Shown piece by piece: positions 53,772 through 64,000 of a DNA stretch of 64,000 nucleotides. The notes under the pieces were generated by a model, which had not been told where the DNA came from, did not search any database, and saw only the letters and a list, made by a program, of their open reading frames with translations. The stretch spans positions 20,994,998-21,058,997 of the forward strand of contig CM059186.1 in the NCBI GenBank assembly GCA_030323885.1, given 5' to 3'. Positions within the stretch are counted from its first letter, which is position 1, and every line of letters starts with the position of its first letter. The position numbers and the translations under genes were made by a program. This DNA is from Branchipolynoe longqiensis (lineage: Eukaryota; Annelida; Polychaeta; Phyllodocida; Polynoidae).

Positions 53772-53954
53772 CTGGTGGCTGCATGCGAAGTCTTACTGTG
53801 TAAGGGCCCAATTAGCCTAGGGGCACCGACTGAGAATAGACATTGTTCTGAAATGCCCTACCTAATGACCTATACACTGGCGACCATTATATCTCCCGGC
53901 ATTGGTAATTATCTTTTATTAATTTTTTTGTCATTTCCTTCAGAATGCTTTGTA

Positions 53955-54345
53955 AAATCGGTAGAGCGCGGGCCTCGCGGGTGGCAGATCGGGTGTTCGA
54001 TTCCCAGTCGAGTCAATCCAATGACTTATCAAATTGATACTTGTCGCTTCCTAGCCAGGCGCTCAGCATTATTAGGATCGGGCAAGGACTGGTTAGCTCA
54101 ATATTAGGATAATGTGACTTAGTGGGAAATCAGGTCATAGTGCTGGTGGCCTGCTCTCTCTCTCTCCCAGTGGATCAACACTATAATTGTTGTTTGTTGG
54201 AGTTTTATGTCCTGACAACATCTGACGTCATATCAGGATTGGAAGCCACACTATAAAGTCACCATGAGTGTGCCCTATCACAAGTCGGTACCCATCCTGA
54301 TATGACCTTAGATTTTGCCAGGACGGAAAACTCCAACAAACAACA
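53955..54345 (+). mobile_element. SINE-A, plus, with tail-only SINE-A inserted
   Basis: Head aaaatcggtagagcgcgggc, body to 54177, interrupted at 54186-54247, resumed with aagtcaccatgagtgtgcc, tail to about 54340. Confidence 0.85.
54186..54247 (-). mobile_element. Tail-only SINE-A (62 bp)
   Basis: ttgttgtttgttggagtttt to gtcatatcaggattggaag, flanked by acactata at 54178-54185 and 54248-54255. A second clear case of an insertion consisting only of the SINE 3' end. Confidence 0.85.
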
Positions 54346-54629
54346 TATTTGAGTGTAGGTGTCTGATGGGCATTTGTGTATAGAAAGATGCACTCTCCAC
54401 CATTACTCAAGGTCATTCACTCTTTGTCCCAATGTCAGTGGGTCTGTAGTTCAGCACAGCTACCACATACCACGCCACATCTGGATCTATTTTGATCAAG
54501 ATCTGGCCATAAAAGCAACAGATTTTGGGGCAGAGCGAAGTGGCTAATGGGGGGGCGGCTCGAAGTGGCTTTTGAGCCTTTGCTATTAGAAAGGTTCTAC
54601 ACAGCCTCTCCCCCCTCCCAGTCCCTCCC
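54346..54629. other. no recognised feature
   Basis: Unassigned sequence. Confidence 0.45.
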
Positions 54630-54848
54630 CCGCCGGCACCATGACCCGATATCCCACTCAGTCACATTATCCTGACACCGAGCTAACCAGCCCTTGCCCT
54701 ATCCTAATAATGCCGAGCACCAGGCCAAGAAGCGACAAGTATCAATTTTTAAGTCATTGGTTTGACTCGACCGGGAACCGAACTCGCGAACTCCCGATGT
54801 TCAGCACATGAGGCCTGTGCTCTACCGATTCGGCCACCGTGCCCGGTT
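54630..54848 (-). mobile_element. SINE-A, minus, lacking the tail
   Basis: From ccggcaccatgacccgatat to the type-1 head (ctaccgattcggccaccgtg, cccggtt). Confidence 0.8.
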
Positions 54849-55120
54849 TGAGCGAATGAAATCATGGCTGAAAGCAAGTAGAATCCATATTTATGTTTTA
54901 GCGCACTGTAATGGGTGGTGATGACATCACCAATTTCCTTTTTGGAGTTAAAAGAGTCCTGGCTCAAATAAATTATGCCATTTGCACAAATGACTCACTG
55001 CCTTGGTAACCACCAATATTCGCTGGGCAATCACAGTGATAAAGCTCCGGAGAGTCTTATCACTGATAACCGGGTGTGCTCGGCCAAATAACACTCAGTC
55101 AATGTCTTCTATGGCGTTCT
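54849..55120. other. no recognised feature
   Basis: Unassigned sequence. Confidence 0.4.
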
Positions 55121-55357
55121 CTGTGGCGGAGTGGTTAGAGTGTCTGACTTTTTTCTAGGTTGGATGCCTGATCTGAGGGTCGGTGGTTCGAGTCCCCATG
55201 TCCCCCACCTCTGCCAATTTGGATTTCCACCGCTGTGTATAACTTACAGCGTCATCAAATGCCGGTTGCTCTCATACCATGTCTATGTGGTGTGGGAGGT
55301 TAAAAATCCCTTGGGTCGGTAAAAGTGTAGGCCCGTGCTTTCTATTGACAAACTGGC
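55121..55357 (+). mobile_element. SINE-C, plus
   Basis: Head ctgtggcggagtggttagag and ggtggttcgagtcccc, then the body to ctttctattgacaaactggc. Best-preserved head of this family. Confidence 0.8.
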
Positions 55358-55584
55358 CACAACAGGAGCGTCCACATGACGGCCCTGGGAATCAGCTATC
55401 CGATTGCAAATCCTGCTACCACCATCCACCACCAAGAGCACGTCCCACGATTAAAGATCATACCTCTGCTTGAAAATCCCTTGGGATAACTGGTGGAAGG
55501 ACACGAAGAAGAAGAATGTTTTCTATGGATGCTTCGATTGGCGACGATAACACCTTTCAGACAATGCATGTTTACCTCTGTGCA
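55358..55584. other. no recognised feature
   Basis: Unassigned sequence. Confidence 0.4.
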
Positions 55585-55918
55585 GTTTGTTGTTGTTTTA
55601 CGTCCTAGCAACATCTTAGGTCATATCAGGACGGGTACCGACTTGTGACAGTGCGCACTCATGGCGACTTTATAGTGCTGTCCCACTGGGAAACCAGGCC
55701 GCCGGCACCATGACCTGGTATCCCACTCAGTCACATTATCCTGACACTGAGCACACCAGTCCTTGCCCTATCCTAATAATGCCGAGCGCCTGGCTAGGAA
55801 GCAACAAGTATCAATTTTAAAGTTATTGGTTTGACTCGACCGGGACTCGAACCCACGACCCACGATCTACCAGCACGGGAGACGGACGCTCTAACTCATT
55901 CGGCCATCCCGTCTGGTC
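55585..55918 (-). mobile_element. SINE-A, minus, type-2 head
   Basis: Full length, from gtttgttgttgttttacgtc to attcggccatcccgtctgg. Confidence 0.9.
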
Positions 55919-55971
55919 CTCTGTGCAGTAGTAGTACTATATTAGCAAGGCTCTTAGGGGTGGATTAAAAC

Positions 55972-56312
55972 TGGGTTGGTTGGTTGTTGGAGTTTTACGT
56001 CATGGCAACATCTAAGGACATATCAGGACTGGTACCGACTTCTGATAGTGTGCACTCATGGTGACTTTATAGTACTGCCCCACTGGGAAATCAGGTTGCC
56101 AGCACCATGACCTGCTATCCAACTAGTCACATTTTTCTGACATTGAACTAAGCAGTCCTTTCCCTATCCTATTAATGCAGAGCGCCAGACTAAGAAGCGA
56201 CAAGTATCAATTTTATAAGTCATTGGTTTGACTCGACTGCGAACCAAACTCCCGATCTCCCCTCTCGGACACGAGGCCCGTGCTCTACCAATTCGGCCAC
56301 CGTGCCCGGTAC
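55972..56312 (-). mobile_element. SINE-A, minus, type-1 head
   Basis: Full length, from ttggttggttgttggagttt to aattcggccaccgtgcccgg. Confidence 0.9.
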
Positions 56313-56650
56313 ACATATATATGCATACAGTATAGTATATATATCAACGATATATTGCTTGAACTGGTGCTAGTGTGTGGATCGGATCTATTTTGGTGTG
56401 GCTGCGAGATGCCCCCCCCCCCCCCCCCCCCACCTTGGTGACTTGTATGGTGACCTCTACGGTGACATCTAGTGGCAGAATGCCAATATTCAGTGAAACC
56501 CAGAAAACAGGCCATGCAGAATGTGCCATTTCCACACGAAACTGAGGAGACAATATCGGAAGGCAGATGGCCTGTCATAACCATTACAATTTATCATATC
56601 TTCAAATGCCGCTACCGAATATGATTTTCAAATGTTTGTTTATTATTAAA
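56313..56650. other. no gene; poly-C run
   Basis: C homopolymer at 56412-56431 and TA-rich start. Nothing else recognised. Confidence 0.45.
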
Positions 56651-56654
56651 TGAA

Positions 56655-56953
56655 ACTAGAGCGTGGGAAGGTCGGGAGTTCGGTTCCCGGTCGAGTCAAA
56701 CCAATGACTTTAAAATTGGTACTTGTCGCTTCCTAGCCTGGCGCTTGGCATTAATAGGATAGGGCAGGGACTGGTTAGCTCAGTGTCAGGATAATGTGAC
56801 TGAGTGGGACATTGGGTCATGGTGCCGGCGGCCTGATTTCCCAGTAGGGCAGCACTATAAAGTCGCGATGAGTGTGCACTGTCACAAGTAGGTACCCGTC
56901 CTGATATGACCTTAGATGTTGCTAGGACATAAAACAACAACAAACAAACAAAT
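56655..56953 (+). mobile_element. SINE-A, plus, head partly lost
   Basis: From gagcgtgggaaggtcgggag to the aacaacaaacaaac tail. Confidence 0.85.
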
Positions 56954-56966
56954 AAACTCTTAAACT

Positions 56967-57913
56967 TGCCTAGCCCGATAATTTGAGCTTCTGTTAATTT
57001 TAATATAAGTATATTAGGTTGATTGTTATAATCTACCTTAGTTTAGTTTAAAGTATCTTTTAATTTATCTTGCAAACTTTGGAGCTGTTTGAAGTAAAAA
57101 TATACCACATTGCTCACGGACACAACTGACTCAGAGGCATGAGTGGGTTAATCAAGGCTTTTATTCAGGTGCTGCCCGCCCAGCGGCATGTACATTGACT
57201 GTGTACCATCGGGCAAGAAGCGAACAAGCGAAGGCCCCGATATATTGGGAAAATGAAATGTGATGAGGGCATATGAGTCATGTGAACGATTTAACAAACG
57301 AGTAATCAATTACGTTAAAGTACAATAGCAATAGTTAATGATACAAATATGAGATAACAGTAGAGGGTAAATTATCAGAAATGTGACATTTAAGTAGGTG
57401 TGATCTGTCAACTGCACGGTGGTATTGGAGGTGGGAAGTGGTCAGTGTGGGCGTTTGGAGAAGACTGACCAGCTTCGGTGGCTCCGGAAGACACCAGGAT
57501 AGTGCCTGGCCGTGATGGCTGGCAGGAGTTGTTATATAGGCCGGAGGGGGGAAGATGGCTTCCCTCCCTCTCCTCCCCCCCCCCCCACTAGGGGAGGGGG
57601 GGCGTGAGCGACTGTGTCATGCATCACTCTCCCCCCCCCCACCCCACCACCACCACAGTAGTGGCAGGGGGGAGGGCTTCAGCCTTGAGCCTGCCATGTC
57701 CAGCAATGACACCGAATGAGTGACCTCGCTCATTCAATACAATTAATTTTGGCGTGCATGTCAAAATCGTGATACCATAGGCTTAATTGTCAGCATTAAA
57801 TTGGCTTAGTACTCCCTTCTATGCATCAACAAGTGATTAATAAGCACCCCAGTATAAATATGGGATATGTGGGGATAACGCCTAAAGATTTGATCCTTTA
57901 ATAGGACTATGCA
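56967..57913 (+). mobile_element. MITE-S split by an LTR-like insert
   Basis: Left aacttgcctagcccgataat, right aggactatgcagctttaag. Body interrupted between about 57113 and 57740. Confidence 0.75.
57113..57740 (-). mobile_element. LTR-like insert of unknown family
   Basis: GC-richer than its MITE-S host. On the minus strand a TATA-like ggcctatataac (about 57533-57544) lies upstream of a polyadenylation-like tgaataaaagcc (about 57153-57164), the promoter-to-terminator layout of an LTR or of the terminal repeat of a YR element. G and C homopolymers at 57580-57640. No coding sequence, so it would be a solo repeat. Borders approximate; no duplication found. Confidence 0.45.
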
Positions 57914-57993
57914 GCTTTAAGCTGGGAGGCTCAGGTGTCAAGCTGTGCCTTTTAGGGTCAGTCAACATGAACGGCCTTCTTAAAGTTGCATTG

Positions 57994-58326
57994 ACCGGGT
58001 GCAGTGACCGAATCGGTAGAGCTCGGGGTTCGTGTGCGGGAGATCGGGAGTTCGGTTCGCGGTCGAGGCAAACCAATGACTTATAAAATTGAGAATTAGC
58101 GCTTACGAGTCTGGCGCTCTGCATTAATAGGATAGGGCAAGGACTGGTTACTTCAGTATCATGATATTGTGACTGAGTGGGATATCAGATCATGGGGCCA
58201 GCGGCTTGATTGTCCACTGGGGCAGCACTATAAAGTCGCCACGAGTGCACACCGGCACAAGTCAGTACCCGTCCTGATATGACCGTAGATATTTCCAGGA
58301 CTTAAAACTCCAACAACCAACCAATA
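57994..58326 (+). mobile_element. SINE-A, plus, full length
   Basis: tgaccgggtgcagtgaccga to aaactccaacaaccaaccaa. It sits between two copies of taaagttgcat, an 11-bp duplication of the MITE-S left end. Confidence 0.9.
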
Positions 58327-58673
58327 AAGTTGCATGGCTTGGAGTTTGTCATTTTCTGAGTTAAATATATTAGGGTGATCATTGTAATCTACCTTACTTT
58401 AGTTTGAAATCACTTTTGTTTTAATTGACTAATCTTTGAGGTATTTGAAGTGCAAACATGTTGTATTAATTTTGGCAAGCATGCCAAAACTCTGACACCA
58501 TAGTCTTCTGTAGTGACAGGTTCCATTAAATTGACTCGGTATTCCATTATTTATGTAGTGACAAATGTTTAGTAAGTGCACCCGTATCTAAGTTAGATAT
58601 GTTGAACCAAATTTAGATCCGCGGTATGGTTTTGGAAATTTGATGTTTTCATCGGTCTATGCAGTTTTAAGTG
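58327..58673 (+). mobile_element. MITE-S, complete
   Basis: aaagttgcatggcttggagt to catcggtctatgcagtttta, with all internal blocks. Confidence 0.85.
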
Positions 58674-59036
58674 ATACGGTCTAGAGCAGGAAGCGTTCAT
58701 GCGCATTAGATACTCCTTTCGCATATGAAAGAGTACGGAAGTAAATTTATATTTATATTTAACTAATTATAGCCCAAGAATATAAGCGCAGGACATACTG
58801 TAATGGAAAGCTATCATGAATCTCCCGAAGAAAGTAACATTTGTTCATTTGTTGGAGATTTACATGCTAGCAACAGCTAAGATCATACCAGGATGGATAC
58901 TGACTTGTGACAGTGTGCGGTGATGGTGATTTTATAGTGCTGCCCCACAATAAAAGCTAGAAAACTGGGCTACCGGAAAACATGTCCTAATATCCCACTC
59001 ACTCACACTATCCTGATATTGAGCCAATCCTATTAA

Positions 59037-59950
59037 AGGCCCGGACACATACACGTTTGTGGATGTAGTTGAACGTAGTGGAGGCACAGACCCTATAATA
59101 CTAAGACGGCTCACTCCCTATCTCTCCCATGGTAATATAAATTTCGCAGTGCCACCTTGTGGCGGGTTTGATCAGGCAAGCTGCTGGTTGGTGTTTCAAA
59201 TGTAAACACATACAATTATATTATACATGAGATAGGTAAGTATGAATACACATCAATATGAAATTGCTATGAACAAATACACATCATCATCAGCATCATC
59301 ATCATCGCCATCATCACACATCTTTCACATTCATATATACATTTATACATATAATATAGCACCTGTTTAACCAAGAGAACAGCCAGCGCACCAAGTGGTG
59401 GGTTTGATCATTTTGATTACACAGTACAGGCTGAGTGAGCCGTCTTAGTATTATAGGGTCTTTGGTGGAGGCTAACATAGTTGAATGTAGTTGAATGTAC
59501 CAGCATCCATACTTCTCCGGTACGTTTAACTATGTTCAACTACGTTCAACTACATTAACCGCCACTACGTTCAACTACGTTTAACTACGTTCAACTACGT
59601 TCAACTACGTTCAACTGCATTAACCTCCACTACGTTCAACTATGTTCAACTACGTTCAACTACGTTCAACTACATTAACCTCCACTACGTTCAACTACGT
59701 TCGATTACGTTCAACTACATTAACCTCCACTACGTTCAACTACGTTCAACTACGTTCAACTAATTAACCTCCACTACGTTCAACTACGTTCGATTACGTT
59801 CAACTACAGTAACCTCCACTACGTTCAACTACGTTCAACTACGTTCAACTACATTAACCTCCACTACGTTTAACTACGTTCGATTACGTTCAACTACATT
59901 AACCTCCGCTACGTTCAACTACGTCCACTAACGCGTATGTGACCGGGCCT
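59037..59950. mobile_element. Foldback TIR element, word 'acgttcaacta'
   Basis: Ends AGGCCCGGACACATACACG and cgcgtatgtgaccgggcct, flanked by TAA (59034-59036 and 59951-59953). From 59510 to 59930 it is an array of ~10-bp acgttcaact units, grouped into larger units of ~55-66 bp separated by acattaacctccact. Same word family as 2407-2914. Another element is nested at 59088-59461. Confidence 0.85.
59088..59461. mobile_element. TIR element nested in the foldback element
   Basis: Ends AGACCCTATAATACTAAGAC and gtcttagtattatagggtct are exact complements over at least 27 bp. A shared ggtgggtttgatca-type motif appears near each end, with a CAT microsatellite in the middle (59283-59316). Target duplication unclear. 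Confidence 0.8.
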
Positions 59951-60067
59951 TAATGCTGAGCGCCAAGGTAGATAGTGACACGCATATATTTTGTTGGTCA
60001 TTGGTTTGGGGTTTCTAACCCACTCCCTCCTGCATGGGAAGCTAGCCAGCGTTCTTACCTATTCACA

Positions 60068-60499
60068 GACCAGGCGGGATGACCGAATAAGTTCAGCGTC
60101 CGTCTCCCGTCTTGGTAGATCATGGGATTCGAACCCACAGGTTCTAACCCTGGTCGAGTCAAACCAATGAGTTAACAATTGATACTTGTACCGAGTTGTG
60201 GCAGTGCGGACTCATGGCGACTTTATAGTGCTACCCCACTAGGAGACCAGGCCACCGGCACCATGACCTGAAATCCCACGCAGTCACATTATCCTGACAC
60301 TGAGCCAACCAGTCCTTGCCCTATCCTAATAATCCCGAGCACTTTCAATTTTGTAAGTCATTGGTATAATTCCCCCGAGAATTAAACTTCCCTCCTTCCA
60401 CCCGGGAGCCCTGCGCTATCAATTTTTAAGTCATTGGTTTGACTCGACCAGGATTCGAACCCGCGTGTTCGAATCCCACGAGCTACCAGCGTCATTACA
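60068..60499. mobile_element. Mosaic of SINE-A fragments in both orientations
   Basis: Plus type-2 head and start (60072-60190), minus body (60186-60420), then a minus post-head/head piece (60421-60495, gactcgaccaggattcgaac). Suggests at least two insertions or a template switch. Confidence 0.7.
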
Positions 60500-60735
60500 A
60501 ATGCCTCCATCTCTGCCAATTTGGATTTCCACCGCTGTGTATAACTTACACCGTCATCAAAGGCCAGTTGCTCTCATACCATGTCTATGTGGTGTGGGAG
60601 GTTAAAAATCTCTTGGGTCGGTAAAAGTGTAGGCTCGGGCTTTCTATCGACAAACTGTCTAATGGTGAAAACAAGCCTATTCAGGCTTATCCATGATAGG
60701 CAGTACAAATCTTCAACAACAAAATAAGAAGAAAA
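60500..60735 (+). mobile_element. SINE-C, plus, head lost
   Basis: ctgccaatttggatttccac to ggcagtacaaatcttcaaca. Confidence 0.75.
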
Positions 60736-60776
60736 AAAAAGGGGACGCATGCCACCTGTGTTGGAGCTCGTCGGAT

Positions 60777-61560
60777 CAACCTCTTGGCTGGGCCAAACTA
60801 AAAACTTCCACAATTGATACTTGTCGCTACTTGGCCTGACACTCAGCCTCATTAGAAATAGGGCAGGTTGGCTTAGTATCAGGACAATGTGACTGGGTGA
60901 GGTATTGAATCGTGGTGCTGGTGGCATAATGTTCCGACCAGACGGAATGACCGAATCGCCAAGACCACTACTGGCTTCCCGTGCTGAAACTGAAAGTCAA
61001 AGTTTGAACCCCGGCTGAGTGAAAAATTGCTACTTGTCGCTACCTAGCCTGACACTCGGCATTAATAGAATAAGGATCAGGATAATGTAACTGAACGGGA
61101 AATTGGGTCATGGTGCTGGTGGCCAGGGCCGCGTTCAGGGTCCGTCTCGGAGGCGCCTCGGAGATGGCCCTGACATCGCGCTAGTCTGAATGGCAAAGGC
61201 AGTTTGTTGTCTAGAAAATGGCCGTCCCCATAGGCGGCGGTCATTTGCAATGGAAAAGCTGCGCTGTGATTGGCTGAAACCACTGAATACGGTGGCCATT
61301 TTCGAGGCGCTTTTTGTCTCCTGTCTGAAATGGGAGGCGTCTTCGAGACATCTCTGAGACGCACCCTGAACGCAAATAGGCCAAAAACGTCGCGGAGACG
61401 TCTCCGCGGCCCGTCCAAGGCACACCCTGAACGCGGCCCTGGTCTACCCTAGAGGCAGTACTATAATAAAGTCGCAATGAATGCATTCTGTCACAAGTCG
61501 GTGCGAATGCTGCTATACGCTGCTTAGATGTTCCTAGGATGTAAATCCCAAACAAACAAA
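60777..61560 (+). mobile_element. Two SINE-A plus copies, the second split by a TIR element
   Basis: First copy 60785-60935 (aacttccacaattgatactt onward, partial). Second copy 60938-61126 with type-2 head (ccagacggaatgaccgaatc), resumed at 61441 and ending near 61555. Confidence 0.65.
61127..61437. mobile_element. TIR element, word 'gagacgtctcc'
   Basis: Ends GGCCGCGTTCAGGGT and accctgaacgcggcc. Arms repeat tctcggaggcg/agacgtctccg. Flanks CAG and CTG allow a CWG duplication with one mutation. Host is SINE-A. Confidence 0.75.
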
Positions 61561-61842
61561 ACAAGTATAATATTCCAGTCCAGTAATGTGCAGAAAAGTG
61601 TGTGTGGGAGGGGGGGGGGGGGGGCAGAGGGCGCGACGGCCCCGGGCTTCCATATCGCGCCATATTTAAAATGTCTTCCTTGCTCACATTTCTCAGTACT
61701 TGACCCTGTACTTGAGTTTTAGGGGACATACAAACAAGCAGTTGGTCCCCAGCATCACAACATCTCTGTACGCCACGGTTTCTGTGTGCCAGCACTATAA
61801 AGAGATCAGCCTGTCACAAGTCCGTATCCATTCTGATACCTG
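61561..61842. other. no gene; poly-G run
   Basis: G homopolymer at 61609-61623. Otherwise unassigned. Confidence 0.4.
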
Positions 61843-61844
61843 GC

Positions 61845-62155
61845 TCGGTGGCTAAATCGGTAGAGCGCGGGCCTCGCGTGCGGAAGGTCGGGAGTTTGGT
61901 TCCCGGTCGAGTCAAACCAATGACTTACAGAATTGATACTTGTATTGTCGCTTCCTAGCATTAATAGGATAGGCCAAGGACTGGTTGGCTCAGTGCCAGG
62001 ATAATGTGACTCAGTAGGATATCAGGGTCATGGTGCCAGTGGCATGATTTCCCAGTGGGGCAGCACTGTAAAGTCCCCATGAATGCACAGTCACAAGTCA
62101 GTACCCATCTTGAATATGACCTTAGATGGTGCGAGGACATAAAACTCCACCAACC
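61845..62155 (+). mobile_element. SINE-A, plus, type-1 head
   Basis: ctcggtggctaaatcggtag to acataaaactccaccaacca. Full length. Confidence 0.9.
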
Positions 62156-62540
62156 AACTGACCCATTCTGATGTGACCTTATATATTGTTAGGACATATA
62201 ACCCCAATAAGCAAATCAACCACACAATCAAATATCATGAATAGGAAAACTGTTTTTCACATTGTTTGAAGGTGTCTGGCAGGCATTAATTATGTCAGTA
62301 ATAGAAGAGCTACTTTGCCGGGGGGATTCCCTTCTTTCATGACTACTGTGATGTAACCCTCAGGCTTTATTTAACACCAGGCGCCAGCTTATGTATTACT
62401 ACATCCACATACACAATTACCTTCTGTCTAATCCTATCAGAGTGTATAGTTACATAGCCATGTAACGGAGTGATACAATTTTTGAATTCACCATAAGCCT
62501 ATTACTTCTAAAGCCCCACCCAGATATAGTTTTTTTGCTG
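62156..62540. other. no recognised feature apart from a degraded SINE tail
   Basis: A diverged SINE-A tail at 62160-62220; remainder unassigned. Confidence 0.45.
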
Positions 62541-62567
62541 GTTGGGGTTTTACATCCAGGCAATATC

Positions 62568-62944
62568 TAGATAAAAGATTCACCCGGTACTTGTAGTACA
62601 CGGGTGAACGACAACGTAGTGTAAATACAGGCGAAAATAGGTTTAGTATGGAACAGGAAGTATAATGCCTGGCTCCAGTGTTAAATGGTTACTTATATCG
62701 GCACAGAGTTGGTGAAATGGGAGAGAATGCAAAAAGACAATATTAAAACAGATGTTTTAATATATTTTTCAAATCAAAGGTAGCGGGGAAATATGAAGAC
62801 ATATACAAAGAATAAATGTTGCTTCTTAGATTGTGAAATTAGGGTCTCATAAAGACTCATTTCATTAACCCGATTTTTCGACCGTTTTTATATATGGCTG
62901 GTCTTCACCCGTGTACTGCGAGTACCGGGTGAATCCTTTATCTA
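62568..62944 (+). mobile_element. MITE-T, complete, 9-bp target duplication
   Basis: Ends TAGATAAAAGATTCACCCGG and ccgggtgaatcctttatcta, flanked by ggcaatatc (62559-62567 and 62945-62953). The target is a minus SINE-A tail fragment (62535-62567 and 62945 on). Confidence 0.9.
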
Positions 62945-62989
62945 GGCAATATCTAACTATAGGTAGACTCCCTTACTTATAGCCAAAAG

Positions 62990-63302
62990 GAAAGTTTGTT
63001 ATATTTAACACCGCCTCTAGAGCCATTGATTTTTATTATCAGCTATTGGATGTCAAACATATATTCATTCTGACATATTTCTTTGGGGGAAACTCGCTGC
63101 TGCCCATAGGCTAATCATTCCGATAAGCAGCAAGGGGTATTTGATATGCACTCTCCCACACCCTTTGATGAACCAATTGTGGATCACTGGTTGGAACGTA
63201 AAATAGCCCAAACTGCAAATGTGTCCACTGAGTAGGACCAATAGGATGACTGACACCTTCACATGTGAACACTCTACCGCCTGAGCTACGTCCCGCTCCT
63301 CT
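62990..63302 (-). mobile_element. SINE-B, minus, full length
   Basis: aaagtttgttatatttaaca tail, tgatatgcactctcccacac body, and head ctaccgcctgagctacgtcc. Confidence 0.85.
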
Positions 63303-63367
63303 AAATATAGCCATGCACAGATAACAAACTCTTTGCTTGAACCTCTACACACCTAATTAAGCTCTTA

Positions 63368-64000
63368 TGGCCCTGTCACATTACAATGTTTCTCACGAAA
63401 GCGCTTCGACGCGTGCCGACGTGTTGCCTTTTTGGGCGAAATGTCGGGACGTGTTAACGGGGCATTACGAACGCGTTAGCGGCGCGTCGGTACACGTTGA
63501 GTGCCAGCAACGTTTGGACCCACACGTTGGCGCACGTCAAGCCGGATCGACGTTTTGTGCATGCACAAAACTTTCGACGCGCGCCAACGCGCGCCAACGT
63601 GTTGGATTGCGCATTACGGGTGCGTTTGCAGGATGTCGACACACGTTACCAGCACGTTGCCGGCCCGCTCGAACCACGTTGATCAACGTCGGGGATTTTT
63701 CGCCAAACTGCGAGCGGCCCGTCAACGCGTAGCGCCAGCGTTTCGCAACACTTTGGACGTGTTGCTGGCGCGTGTGGTCGTGTTGATGGCAGGTGTGGAC
63801 GTGTTGCTGGCGCGTGTTTACGTGTTGTTGGCGCATGTGGACCTGTTGATGGCGGTTGTGGCGTGTTGCTGGCGCTTCTTGATGCAATACCCACGCACCG
63901 GCAGCCCACCCTCAGCACGCTGCCAGTGCACATGCACATACCGCACTGGCAAATTGTTGGTGGCACGTCGCGACGCGCCGACTGACCTGCCAGTGAATTA
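63368..64000. mobile_element. Foldback element, word 'cgcgccaacgtgttg', cut by the window end
   Basis: Left end TGGCCCTGTCACATTACAA after TTA (63365-63367), like other foldback ends. The interior is packed with acgtgttggcgcgtgtgg-type words: plus-sense in one part, complementary in another. Right end lies outside. Confidence 0.75.

Larger units (their letters stand above)
58848..60062 (-). mobile_element. SINE-A, minus, split by nested TIR elements
   Basis: gttggagatttacatgctag to gagccaatcctattaa (59036). Resumes at 59951 with taatgctgagcgccaagg, ending in a variant head (gtttctaacccactccctcc) near 60060. Confidence 0.8.

Noticed and set aside
59510..59930. acgttcaact array as a possible regulatory site cluster
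   Set aside because: It is bounded by element ends and a TAA duplication and has the same words as the element at 2407, so it is part of a mobile element.
63367..63966. Overlapping open frames of 60-120 residues
   Set aside because: By-products of the repeated cgccaacgtg words; no family resemblance and open on both strands.

Overview
The window is animal nuclear DNA from a repeat-dominated region. A mollusc (gastropod- or bivalve-like) is the most likely source. The tRNA-derived SINE-B copies (4.6, 14.2, 39.3 and 63.0 kb) have the head, the 'gtgcatataaaagacc' body and the 'aataaaacaaact' tail that I associate with mollusc genomes; this is recall, not a search. Nothing looks prokaryotic: there are no operons, no ribosome binding sites and no CRISPR array. 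Most open reading frames here are translated microsatellite or minisatellite. The only plausible host coding sequence is one candidate first exon at 47709-47975, in a CpG-rich block with a splice donor.

Layout. 0-8.8 kb: LINE RNase H fragment, SINEs of families A, B and C, a LINE 3' end nested in a SINE, a SINE-tail minisatellite, a hAT-like element and a GC-rich foldback element. 9.1-10.5 kb: TG-rich array with a ~300-bp higher-order period. 11.2-12.3 kb: dead RTE-like LINE. 12.5-19.4 kb: nested SINEs and terminal-inverted-repeat (TIR) elements. 19.6-24.6 kb: a very GC-rich tyrosine-recombinase retroelement (Ngaro/PAT-like, minus strand) with a damaged reverse transcriptase. 25.5-28.1 kb: foldback element and long minisatellite. 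28.3-33.1 kb: SINEs and TIR elements. 33.1-38.7 kb: an almost complete DIRS1-type retrotransposon (gag, RT-RNase H, methylase-like, tyrosine recombinase, inverted terminal repeats and internal complementary region). 38.7-47.1 kb: SINEs, foldback elements, two CAG-flanked TIR elements and several microsatellites. 47.2-48.8 kb: candidate host exon and a minisatellite after it. 49-64 kb: nested SINE-A copies, more TIR elements and an LTR-like insert.

Families named here for cross-reference. SINE-A: ~340 bp, tRNA head (two head types), tail cctgatatgaccttagatg...acgtaaaac. SINE-B: mollusc-type SINE. SINE-C: head 'ggcggagtggttagagtg'. SINE-D: head 'taggtggtgtaatggttag'. MITE-S: ~350 bp, ends AAGTTGCATAGTCCGATG. 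MITE-T: ~390 bp, ends TAGATAAA, 9-bp target duplication. Foldback elements: 3-bp target duplications (TAA/TTA), ends such as GCCCCAGTCACAC, and interiors made of many copies of one short word that differs between families.

The most unusual signal is this foldback set. At least nine elements share insertion chemistry and end structure, but each is built from its own short repeated word. One pair shares a unique core while the word around it has changed throughout.
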